A stretch of DNA of 64,000 nucleotides from Chionoecetes opilio (lineage: Eukaryota; Arthropoda; Malacostraca; Decapoda; Majidae). Below the pieces are notes generated by a model, which had not been told where the DNA came from, did not search any database, and saw only the letters and a program-made list of their open reading frames with translations. Location of the stretch: assembly GCA_016584305.1 (NCBI GenBank), contig JACEEZ010002682.1:425001-489000 (forward strand), in the 5' to 3' direction. Below are positions 20,767 through 31,300 of the stretch, one piece after another. Position 1 is the stretch's first letter. Every line of letters starts with the position of its first letter. Both the position numbers and the translations under genes were made by a program.

Positions 20767-23700
20767 ATGGATAACCCTGGTCACAGTATTTTTGGTGGCG
20801 GCAGCTTGCATCTTGATGGCATAGATGCCAGGAATGAGGAGGAGGACCTGCAGAGGGAAGAAGAGGAGGAGGAGGAGAACAGGAGGAGGGAGATGGAAAT
20901 ACAGGACTTGTTAGTGAATGCATTTGATGACTTGGAGGAGGAAGAGTCATACACTCAACACTCCAGCCATGCCATCACAGCCCCTGGTGGTGGTGGTGGT
21001 GGGCTGGACAGGACCCTGACAGACTCCTACACTCCCCCCCAGACCCATCACCAGGACCCCCACGGCTACCAGGAATACCGCAGTGACCTGTATGACCACC
21101 AGGATGGGCACCACCTCGAGGGTCAGCTGGGTCACTTCCCCGAGGGCCAGGGATCGGTGGGGGGCGCCTCGCACAGCAGCAGCAGCAGCGTGACGCCGTG
21201 GAGCGAGGACAGCCGCGGCACCTCGCCCACCCGGTTCAGTCCCCTGCGTGGCCACTACAGTGCAGGAGACGCCCTGGGTGACGGCACGGCGGAGGGCAAC
21301 CCGTACGTGAGGGACTACGGCCACGGGAATGACCAAGACTTGGGTGTGTCGGGTGGTGAGGCTTATGACGGTGGAGGTCACCGTGCAGACCACTTGGCGA
21401 CGCAGGATAACCAGGAAATACTTGACCTCAATGACCAGTACAAGGAAGCAGAGACATCCTATGGTCAGCTGAAGCTCCTGTACGAGGTGAGAGGCAGGGA
21501 GATGGACCGCCAGATGTCAGATTACTCCAAGCTGCAGTTTGAGAGTAACCGTGACATCAGAGCTCTGCAGCATCAGCTAAATCTCCTGAGGTCCGATCAC
21601 GAAGGGAAATCAGCCAGTGTGAAGCAGCTTCAAATACTCTTGTCTGAGAAAGAGGAGAGAACAAAGGCATTAGTGACCGACATGAAAGATCTCCAAGGTA
21701 AACTGTCGGGAGTGCAGGATGAAAACAAAAAGCTTCACCTGCAATTGGAGACTGCAGAGTCCACAATATCCAGCCTGGAATGCCAAGTGTCTGAACTGCA
21801 GGCAATGGACAGCCTCAGTAGGAACCAAAAATTGCAGGAAGAATTTATTCGCAAGCTGCAACAAGGCAGTCAGGAGGAGAAGACGTTGCTGAAGTCAAAG
21901 CTGGGCGAGTCTGAGAAGGAGGCTCAGAGCTCCCAGCAGGAAGTAAAGAGACTCCGAGAAGAACTGAAGAACGTGAGGAGCCTGTACGATGGAGCTGTCA
22001 TGCAGAAATCAGAAACTGTGACCAAGCTCAATGTGACAATTGAGACACTGAGGAAGCAGTACGAGCAGCTCCTTCAAGCTCATGACAGTCAGGAAACACT
22101 AAAGTTAGAGCTGAAGGTGAAGAGTCTAGAGGCCAGCAACCAGAACCTGGAAGAGAGGGCTGCCATGCTTGATATTGAGCTCAAGAAGGCAAAGGAGGAC
22201 TTGAAGAGCTTCGATATGGCCATCAAATTGGGCGTCATGAAAGACATCCTACCCGAGGAGGACTCTATGATGGGCCTGGGCATCAAGCAGGCCCTCACCT
22301 ACACCGACACCACAGTCACAGACACACACAGGAGGGGGAGCAGTGGCAGCAGGGACGAGATCCTGAAGGGCAAAGACAGCGCCTTTACAGTCCGGGAGGA
22401 ACTCAAGAAGAGCCTGATGATCAACAAGGCCAAGAGGGAGGAGATAGCCATGCTGAGGGAGGACATGCATGAGAAGCAGGCCAGGATCAGGAAGGCCGCC
22501 AGTGACCTGCAGGATGCACACGCTGAGGTGAAGCAACTGAAGCAACAAATGCTGAGGCTCCAGATGGCACAGGATGAGAGGGAGGCGAGGGAGGGCAGCA
22601 ACAGCCCCTCAACAGATAGCAAGGAAAAGGGGCTTCTTGCACAAAAGTGTGTCCTGCAGCAGGAGGTGGCCTGTCTCATGGCTTGTGTGAGGGATAGCAA
22701 GCTGCTGTACAACACTCTGAATGATGAGGTGACGAGCCTCAAGGATAGCCTCTCCCAGGACCAAACATCAGCCATTTCCACCCAGGTGAATGAGGTGTTG
22801 CATTACGCTGAAGCCGGGAGGAAGGTGTCGGCCGAGGTGGAGTGCCTTCATGAAATGTTGACGGACATGAGGAATGAAAATGCTGCTCTCCATCAAACTC
22901 AGGCTTTGTGGGAGAGAAGACTTGGGGACCTGGAGGTGAAGCTGAAGGTGGCAAGTAAGATGATAGTGAGGTCGGTGACTGACCCTGACAAGGCAAGTGA
23001 AATCACGCCCTCCCTCACCACTCTGCAGAGGTTACTGGGTGACCTTCGAGAACTGGCAACGGAAGTGAAGAAGGAAGTCCAGGAAGCCCATGGGGAAAAA
23101 TTGAAGCTGCAGGACAGATTAGCGACCTGCCAACTGGACTTGGAGAAGGCAAAAGACAAAATTGCAAAGCTTGAAGAAGAAAATATCAATTTGGAGGCCC
23201 AGTTTGTAACTCTGGAGAAGGATAAAACTAGAGAGAAAGATACTGAGCTGGAATGTTACCAAAAAACCTACCTCAAGTTCCACGAGGAGGCCATGCATGA
23301 GCTGGAGGCCAACATCAAGGTGGAATATGAACAGATAGTGACTGACCTGAAGAGGAAGATACTCAAAGGCAATGAAGAACTGAAGGAGGCAAAGGACTGT
23401 TACATCCAGATGTGTCAGGAGAAGAATCAGCTGGAGGAAAGACTAGAGCAACTTCTTGAGAGCAAGTCCATACCTGTTGAATTACACCGACTCCAGCAAA
23501 CTGCCAGAACAACACTCTCAACTCCAGACTCTGGCATCAGTGGTGAAGCTCAGAGAGGACAAGTACAAGAGGTGATGCTGCACAAGGAAATAGAAACTCT
23601 CAAGGAGGAGTTGGCTTTCGTCAAGGAAAGGTACAAGGAACAGAGCAGGAAACTGGAGCAGCTTGCCCTTATTCAGGAAAACACCCGGAAGGAGACTGTA

Positions 23701-24612
23701 ACGACAGGACAACAAGCCAGTGAGTTCACACGAGAAATGCAGGAGACATGCAGTAGACTGGAAGAAGTGAATAAGGAGCTCAGAGATCAATGCAGGGACA
23801 ACGAGGCAGAGATTTTGAGACTCAATGAAATGTTGTCCAAGGAAGCCACGTCAGAAATGAAAGGGGCCTGGCATGGCATCCTGGAGAGGCAGCAGAAGCG
23901 AATGGATGACGAGAGGAAGGAACTGAGGACTTACTACGGGAACATTATTGAGGAACTGCAGAGCAAATACACACCACTAAAGCGTCCTGAGTTACTGGAG
24001 GCCAAGATCAAAGAGCAAGAGAGTGGCATGAATACAATGAGTGACAAGATCCTGGAGCTGGAGGAAGCCATCACCGCCCTTCATACTGAGCTGGGGGAAG
24101 CAAGGGAGGATGCACAGCTGAAGGAGGAGGATAGGGAGAAGGAGGTGGGGAGGCTGACGGACCTGCTGCAGAACAAGGAGGACGAGCTTCGGGAAAAACA
24201 AGAGCAGAACGATGCCATCAGACTAGGCTTTCAGAACTACATAAAAAAAGTGGATGGCGACCAGAATAATTTGAAGGAAAAGATACAGAAAGCAGAAACA
24301 GATCTAAAGGAAAAGGAAAGGAAGTACATTCACCTCAAGTTAAAATTCAAGAAGTACAATGAAGTGATCAGTCAGAATAAGTATTACAAGAATGAGCTGA
24401 ACAGGTTGTGGGGTGATTACGTGGCCACCAAGGCAGCCATCATTGCCCAGGTGAAGGGCTGCCTGGAGGAGGTGAAGGCAATGTTTGTGCAGCAGGTGGA
24501 GGTGGTGAAGGAAAACCTCGGTGACCTGGACGGCACACAGACGGCCGAGGCGCTAACGGAACTTGACCAACTCTCTAACAACGTCAAGAATTTTGAGTTG
24601 TTGATATCATGA
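20767..24612 (+). CDS. CEP152: Centrosomal coiled-coil protein, CEP152/Asterless family
   Basis: CEP152/Asterless is a centriole-duplication scaffold that recruits PLK4 to the centrosome; this role is known for the family and inferred here. The start chosen is the ATG at 20767 (MDNPGHSIFGGGSLH), because TTGTTGTTGCAG at 20752-20763 is a 3' splice site just before it. The CDS then runs 1281 codons with no intron. Residues 1-60 are acidic (EEEDLQREEEEEEENRRREM), 60-210 are Gly/His/Ser-rich, and about 215-1281 are almost all heptad coiled coil. Family-specific resemblance to CEP152 includes the AIKLG...LGIK segment near residue 490-505, CYQKTYLKFHEEAMHEL near 829 and CYIQMCQEKNQLEERL near 877. 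The protein is shorter than human CEP152 (about 1,700 residues). Other coiled-coil centrosomal proteins are possible but fit less well. Confidence 0.8.
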   Translation: MDNPGHSIFGGGSLHLDGIDARNEEEDLQREEEEEEENRRREMEIQDLLVNAFDDLEEEESYTQHSSHAITAPGGGGGGLDRTLTDSYTPPQTHHQDPHGYQEYRSDLYDHQDGHHLEGQLGHFPEGQGSVGGASHSSSSSVTPWSEDSRGTSPTRFSPLRGHYSAGDALGDGTAEGNPYVRDYGHGNDQDLGVSGGEAYDGGGHRADHLATQDNQEILDLNDQYKEAETSYGQLKLLYEVRGREMDRQMSDYSKLQFESNRDIRALQHQLNLLRSDHEGKSASVKQLQILLSEKEERTKALVTDMKDLQGKLSGVQDENKKLHLQLETAESTISSLECQVSELQAMDSLSRNQKLQEEFIRKLQQGSQEEKTLLKSKLGESEKEAQSSQQEVKRLREELKNVRSLYDGAVMQKSETVTKLNVTIETLRKQYEQLLQAHDSQETLKLELKVKSLEASNQNLEERAAMLDIELKKAKEDLKSFDMAIKLGVMKDILPEEDSMMGLGIKQALTYTDTTVTDTHRRGSSGSRDEILKGKDSAFTVREELKKSLMINKAKREEIAMLREDMHEKQARIRKAASDLQDAHAEVKQLKQQMLRLQMAQDEREAREGSNSPSTDSKEKGLLAQKCVLQQEVACLMACVRDSKLLYNTLNDEVTSLKDSLSQDQTSAISTQVNEVLHYAEAGRKVSAEVECLHEMLTDMRNENAALHQTQALWERRLGDLEVKLKVASKMIVRSVTDPDKASEITPSLTTLQRLLGDLRELATEVKKEVQEAHGEKLKLQDRLATCQLDLEKAKDKIAKLEEENINLEAQFVTLEKDKTREKDTELECYQKTYLKFHEEAMHELEANIKVEYEQIVTDLKRKILKGNEELKEAKDCYIQMCQEKNQLEERLEQLLESKSIPVELHRLQQTARTTLSTPDSGISGEAQRGQVQEVMLHKEIETLKEELAFVKERYKEQSRKLEQLALIQENTRKETVTTGQQASEFTREMQETCSRLEEVNKELRDQCRDNEAEILRLNEMLSKEATSEMKGAWHGILERQQKRMDDERKELRTYYGNIIEELQSKYTPLKRPELLEAKIKEQESGMNTMSDKILELEEAITALHTELGEAREDAQLKEEDREKEVGRLTDLLQNKEDELREKQEQNDAIRLGFQNYIKKVDGDQNNLKEKIQKAETDLKEKERKYIHLKLKFKKYNEVISQNKYYKNELNRLWGDYVATKAAIIAQVKGCLEEVKAMFVQQVEVVKENLGDLDGTQTAEALTELDQLSNNVKNFELLIS

Positions 24613-24748
24613 AACTACTTCCATTCACTTCAGACATTTATATAGTTTTATCAAAAGGAGAACAAAGGGGAGGAGACTATTTAATCCCCTGGTGTGATAG
24701 AAATTTTATTTTGTTATGTGTAAATTGTGAATATTTTAGTGATAGTGA

Positions 24749-24754
24749 AATAAA
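24749..24754 (+). promoter_or_regulatory. Polyadenylation signal AATAAA for the CEP152-like gene
   Basis: AATAAA lies 137 nt after the stop codon, in an AT-rich 3' UTR. Confidence 0.7.
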
Positions 24755-24779
24755 CACTGATAATTTTTAGACTTGACTA

Positions 24780-24846
24780 AAGAAGTTCCACAAGCTTGCC
24801 ACCGCCTTGCCTCAGGACGTGCGGCGGGAGGCTCTGCTGTGTGCTT
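24780..24846 (+). other. Candidate SKA1 5' UTR exon
   Basis: A GC-rich segment ends in CTT followed by the donor GTAAGT at 24847. The next acceptor, TTGTATTGCAG at 25370-25380, is directly upstream of the SKA1 ATG at 25392. If spliced, SKA1 transcription would begin within about 50 nt of the CEP152-like poly(A) signal. This is inference from splice motifs only. Confidence 0.35.
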
Positions 24847-25391
24847 GTAAGTAAGAGTCGTGCATCACCGCGTCCTAATGTGTCCTTGGCCTCAGCCAGT
24901 GTGCCAAGTTGTCCATTTTGTATATCAGATTATACAAAATCTATATTTAGATGTCATCTTTTTATATTGAAATTTTTATGTTGGGAGTGTGAAAATATGG
25001 ATAGAACATAGCAGATAATGGTATATGAGCTCCTTACTTCAGTATGTAATGGGTTCCTGGGGTTTGTACTTGCCTTGGAAATGTATGTAAATAGAGAAGG
25101 GAAGGAAATATAGGGAAGTGCCTGTACTGCTTTCAATCTTATAATCTCAGACTTAAAACAACCATAGTGGTTTCTTGACTCAGAGTTCAGATGTAGGTGT
25201 TGATGTGGTTTCTATCCACACTTGCTCCCTTTGTTATTGGAAACAACCCGACTGCCAATGGTTCGTCCTTCAACTTGCTTTTACAGGAAACTTAATACTT
25301 TTATTTAGGCATTTTTCCATAATGTAATAATTGTGGCATGGAAGATATGAGAATGTGTTTCATCGACTCTTGCGTTGTATTGCAGTGAAGA

Positions 25392-28300
25392 ATGTCCTCA
25401 GTCACGAAGGTGGAAACCCTCCAAGACCTGGACGCACACCTCAGAAACAAGATTGATGACGTTGAGGTAAGACAAATCCCTGGGTTGTGCACCGGCTAAT
25501 TCAATCTAATCAACACCTTACCTAATTCCATTTTTTTTACAGGATTGAGGCAGGCTAGTGGGATCCCTTAGTCATTATATCATAACCCTCACATGTGCAA
25601 GCAATGATTTAATGGAGAGTTTTCTGGGAAGCTCAGGCTCAAGCCTGTCTCTCGCGCTCTCACATCATCTGCCCTTTCAGCCTGAATGATCTATCATTTA
25701 CCGTAAATTCCCTGTGCTTTTTCGGGACATATCAGAATTATCCTTCAATACAACAACTGAAACAGTTCTTAATAAAAAATTAGTTTATCATTTTATTTTT
25801 CTGCACTTGATGAAAATATTGGCAAAACAATTGAATATTTGAAAACTCAATCTCTAAAAATAGTCTTTTCATGAAAACATGCAAGTTCAAGCAGAATGAG
25901 GCTTCAGGAAATATCTACTTGTATGTAAGCATTCACTGAGTACCTGTTTTGGGTGTGTCTGTCTGTCTTGCAACGAACATTTAACAAAGAAGTAATTTAA
26001 GTGCTTGGCAGCTCAACGACAGTCCTATATGCAAGACAGTTGAAACGTTCGTTTACTAAATACAAGCGGGAGCTCCGCCGCCACGTTCTACCCCCTCCAC
26101 CTCAATGCCCTTCACTCTGAATCAATCAATCAACCCTTCCCTCTGAATACCCTATGTCCTCTGGTTTATCCTATGTCAACAGGTTTATCTGTTAGAGGAA
26201 GAAGACTAAATCAGTAAGTGCGAAACAGGGAGTCTTAATTTAAAGACAAGGAGTTCGGTAGAGGGAGGAGAATTGACGTTTGGAGAAACATATGGGTTGT
26301 TTTCTGGAGGACAAACAAGGCAAGAAGAGGAAACAAAATCGTAATTCGGAATCAGGATATGGGGGTAAATAAGAAAGTGTTCTCGGAGGCAGCTAGATAA
26401 CTTGAAGCTCAAGAGCACGAAATAAGGAGACGAAAGTCTCCTGTATGTGGGAGCGGATGCCGCGAATATTCCAGTAGAGGATAGAGAGTGTGATGAGATA
26501 AGCAGGTGATGATAGTTAGGATGACAGCCTCTGGGGTTGAGGGGTTAGGTCACAGAGATCAGCAACCCAGAATTCGAGAAGAGCCAGTTTCTTCACACTT
26601 TGCAGGGCAGCAGTGCTGATGGAGCCGCAGTGTACATTATGAATGGAAATTACCAACAAGTACAAGTTAATAAGTACAAGAATTCATCCCAATATTTTCC
26701 TAGAGACCTAGGACCTGGGTCACATACACTGTTGTACTGCGGCTATCTAGGCCACTATTTTATCTCTTATTTTTTACGATAATTTGGATATTTTTGAGTA
26801 GGTGGCAGGAGCCGCACAGGTCTCTTGAAAGAGCCGCAGGTTGCCGACCGCTGGTAGGAGTATCAGGGATGTGAGCCGTGAGGTAAGGGAGCGGTGGCGC
26901 TTTGTGGAGCTGAGCTGTGTCCCTCGCCGTGTGGTGACAACAGGAAAGTGAGTGATAACAGATCCTGACCGCGGGATGGTCTCTGTGGAGATGCTGAATG
27001 CCACGCTGTGTTTTGGTTATATTTTCGTCGTAAGACATATACACCCAAAACAGGTACTCAGTGAATGCTTACATACAAGTAGATATTTCCTGAAGCTTCA
27101 TTCTGCTTGCACTTGCATGTTTTCATGAAAAGACGATTTTTAAATATTGAGTTTTCAAGTATTCAATTGTTTTGCCAATATTTTCACCAAGTGCAGAAAA
27201 ATAAAATGATAAACTACATTTTTTATTAAGAACTGTTTCAGTTGTTGTATTGAAGGGTACCGTATATGGCTGCGTATAAGACCACCTTTTAACCTTAAAA
27301 AATAGCCACAAAAATTGGGGGTCGTCTTATACGCCCAGTATAAAATGTGAACCTTAAATCCTGTGGTGTACGGGACATTGTCCCGTATGTGTCATCTTGT
27401 CTTGGTCGTCAAGCTCAAGCTCGCGCCACGACCACAACAACATTTTGAGGTCACCAGCACGCCCGTGACGGCACCAGGACTCAGTGTGCTCACCAAGGCA
27501 TAAATTTTAAGACCACCATATGTGGTGTTTGTACCTAACCTTGTATAAGCTGAGTGGTCTACCTTGGAGGATAGTCTTATACGGCGAGTATAGCCCATAA
27601 CCTACGTTTTTACTAGAAATTCTTGGGGTCGTCTTATACGCAGCCATAAACGGTAATTCTGATATGTCCCGAAGAAGTACAGAGAATTTACGGTAAATGA
27701 TAGATCATTCAGGCTCAAAGGGCAGAGGATGTGAGATCGCGAGAGACATCTGTCGGCGTTAGCTTTGAAAACTCCTCATTGTATGATGATTGTATTTCCA
27801 CATTTCTGACATACTCATGGCACTGCACTGTGTTTGTTGTGATTGTTAGTTTTTATGTTCCAGTATTCATTGGACAAAGTAAGGAAGATGAGTCAGTGGT
27901 CGGTGGGGCATTTGTAGTACTGCAGTAATACTTGTAATATTTTTCAAGACCTGGCACTAGATTTGTCTTAGACTTAGTCATGATTTGAAGCCCTTGTTTA
28001 GAATATGTGTTCTTCATAATTGATAGTTTTATACTAAAATTGTAAGTGTTCATACTTACTTTATCTTCATACTTACTTCACCTTATTAATGTGAAGATTC
28101 CCCAGTATCTAAACTCACTGCTGTCACTGGTAAGCACTACCTTTTTTTCCTTTCTCCCTTTACTTTGGCTTAAAGTAATCGTCCAGACCCATTTTTTTTT
28201 TGCCTAATTATGTTGAATTCAAAACACCTAATCCACCAAAAATAATTGATTTCCAGGCCTTTTTTCCGTAAAAACACGACTTTTGTAAAAAGCGCGCAAT

Positions 28301-31300
28301 TTTTTTTTCTTCCCTCCAACAGGGCTACGCATGTTATTGATGACGTCACGAGAGGAACGCTCCAATGTAAACAACACTAGTCTGCCTCTGTGAGACCTGT
28401 CGGCAAATGTTACAATGAGCGATTGTACTTCGGTGTCAGACAGTGAATCTGTCGCTGTGACAGATCTAGAGTACGATGCTCAATCTGAGACCGAAATAAA
28501 TGACGCTGCTCGCGTATACTATGAGGAAAACGAACCTCAGATTGTGATGGGCTACGCTATGGAATGTGTGGATAGGTGAGGGAGTGATGTAGACAGTGTG
28601 ACATGACAGGCAAGGGAGTGTTGTTGACTGGTTTGTGATTCAGACTGCCATACAAGGCTACGCTATGGTGTGTGGGTGGTGATGTAGACAGTGTGACATG
28701 ACAGGCAAGGGAGTGTTGTTGACTGGTTTGTAATGCAGACTGCCATACAAGGCTACGCTATGGTGTGTGGCTATGGAATGTGTGGGTGGGGGGGATGTAG
28801 ACAGTGTGACATGACAGGCAAGGGAGTGTTGTTGACTGGTTTGTGTTGCAGACTGCCATACAAGGCTACGCTATGGTGTGTGGCTACGAAATGGGTGGGT
28901 GGGGGGGATGTAGACAGTGTGACATGACAGGCAAGGGAGTGTTGTTGACTGGTTTGTGTTGCAGACTGCCATACAAGGCTACGCTATGGTGTGTGGCTAC
29001 GGAATGTGTGGGTGGGTGGGAGGTGATGTGTCCGCCGCACAAAATATCTTTATAACAGATTTAACGTCTTCGTATCAGTCGGAAACGTGTGCAAACTTCT
29101 CTGGAAAGCACAGCTGTCTTGCTGCACCCATAAAGGATGCATGCATGTGGCATATCACAAAAAAAATCTATCAGAAACACCTAAAAATCTTCAAGTACTA
29201 TATTTATCTCGTGTTTACGTGCTTCTGATCAGCGCGGAGAGAGGCCGCCTTCCACTTGTGACGTCACCGAGCCGTGGCGCATTGTCTGCCAGTTGCCAGC
29301 AGCGTTTTCGAAGCTCGTGGAATTTACAGATTTTGATTGCGGATTATTAAAAAACGGTTGACTGGATGCAAAAAGTGACAACATATGTTGATACATATTG
29401 TGTATCGCACATATTGTGCGATAATGGCTATACTCTAACTACATCAAATCAGGAATGATGAAATGGTCTGGAAAATTACTTTAAATCCGCTAAGAGAAGG
29501 ATATCAAGACACTTCTTAAAACTAAATTGGCTTTCCCCGTTTTCATAACTTAACATTTTAGGGTGCAGCAATTTAAGTTTTTTTCTTTCCTTGTTAAATT
29601 TCTCAATAAAGAAAGGTAATACAGTTGAAGTCCTTTATAGTGTTTGTTAGTGTTGTAGTTTAGTTGTGCGTTGTTGTGCAGGTGTGTGTGACGCTGCGTG
29701 GAGGGTGGGCGGCGGACACGGTGGAGGAGATGCAGCAGCAGGCCAGGCAGCTGGAGGCCATGAAGCAGGAAGTTGCCAGATACCGAAGCAGCATCACCTC
29801 GGGCCGCCAGTTACTGTCTGACAGCAGTGCCCTCCTGAAGACCATGCAGCAGCTCTCCCTGCGCATCACGCACATGAAGGAGCACCTGCCTCACCACATG
29901 CCCCTCGCCGCACCACAACGCAAATCCCGGCCAAAGAAATCCCCAAGTGAGGAGGAGAGTAAAGGCCAGACTCCCGCTGCTCAGCCCAAGGTTTGACTCC
30001 TGTGTCCCTGTAGCATTTAATAACCTCACATTGTAATTCACGGGGGTAAAGTTAGCAAATTATCTCTTTTTCACAATGACTCGATACCGTCTATTAAGAG
30101 AAGGGAGCCTCCACCATTTTTTTCATGATCATTGCTTTGAAGGTTAGGTTCAATGATTACACGAGTCAACTTTTATCACCCAAAAACAGCCACCTAAAGC
30201 ATAGGGTTACATGCAGTTTGTCTGTCCTTTCCTTTGACTTCAAGTCCCTGCTCAGGGTTTCATCCCGTGCCCTTCTTGGTATAGCCACTGGCAGTCCTTC
30301 TCTTTGACATAGCAACATACTGATCTCAGTCACTTTACTCCTGTCTCACTGCACCTGGCCTAAGCAATGCAATCTGTCTATTCTCATTCCTTCACTGCTC
30401 CTCTGCTCCTCCCAAACCTGCCTCTGAACTCCATGCTTGTTTACCCATCACACCATGGTTCTTTTTCCTACATTCCAGCTTCTTCACATCTTTGAATTTG
30501 TGTCACTACCTGGTAGTACCATAAAGCATTAGTACACTTCACTGTCTCCCCAGAAGAGAGTGAGGCATCAGAGGTAATGATGTATATATATAAACATGAA
30601 TGGAATGACGCATTTAGTATGAAGTTTAGTTGACCGGATAAAAAGGAGTACACCTATCTTAGATGGCAGGACTCCATGCCTGGTGGAACGGTTTAAGTTA
30701 GGAAAGTATTATTATTTAATCGTTTATGGAGTTTTTAATTATGAGGCAATCAAAAAGAATTAAATTGAATAGTGGGGAGTTTTAGTGTTTGATGTTTTAG
30801 AGTTTTGTGTTTGATCACTGGCACTTTTTCTTCTCAGTAAGTATTCCAGTAGTGAACTAATAACTCCTGAGATATCTACAATAGTATTATTTCCCTGCCT
30901 TTCAGCACACTACACCCAAACCTGCTGCTCCCAAGGCCAAGCAGGTCCCCAAGGTGGAGTTCATCACCACGGAGGAGTTTGAGAAGGTGCCCACGTAAGT
31001 GTTCTTAGAGTGGCCCAAAAGTCTAGATGATTGCTAATTATAGTGACTAGGGATTAGCTTTTACATCGCAGATATGACTCCAAATTTGTATCGCCAAACA
31101 GATAGCCCCAGTTTGGATTTGGATGTACACACAACCCTCGTTTTCCCGGATATCGGATTTGCCGGTCAAAATCCGAGGTCCGGGGATATGCCAGAGTCCC
31201 GGACAAATGCCTGGTCCAGTCCGTAAATCGACAAAGTTGTCCGGCGGTCCGAGCATCTCCTGTCACCCCTGGTCAGTGTCCGCGCCTCCCGCCAGGTGGC

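Larger units (their letters stand above)
25620..27770. mobile_element. Large foldback element in SKA1 intron 1
   Basis: Left arm about 25620-25960 and right arm about 27035-27770 are inverted copies. Shared blocks include GAATGATCTATCATTTACCG, CAACTGAAACAGTTCTTAAT and AGGAAATATCTACTTGTATG. The right arm is split by a 394-bp TA-flanked insertion (27260-27653). The roughly 1.1-kb centre has no convincing ORF but contains a hAT-like remnant (26553-26853). Confidence 0.75.
28174..29480 (+). mobile_element. TTAA-flanked transposon with internal tandem array, SKA1 intron 1
   Basis: It is flanked by TTAA (28170-28173 and 29481-29484). The TIRs are AGTAATCGTCCAGACC at the left and the complement of AGTAATTTTCCAGACC at the right. 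The TTAA target with an AG start fits Kolobok-type elements better than piggyBac (CCY start), but no transposase was seen. It encloses an acidic short ORF (28414-28575) and a tandem repeat of about 113 bp. Confidence 0.7.

Noticed and set aside
21557..24201. Long minus-strand ORFs opposite the CEP152-like gene
   Set aside because: They are mirror frames of a coiled-coil coding sequence with strong codon bias; no motifs or splice context.
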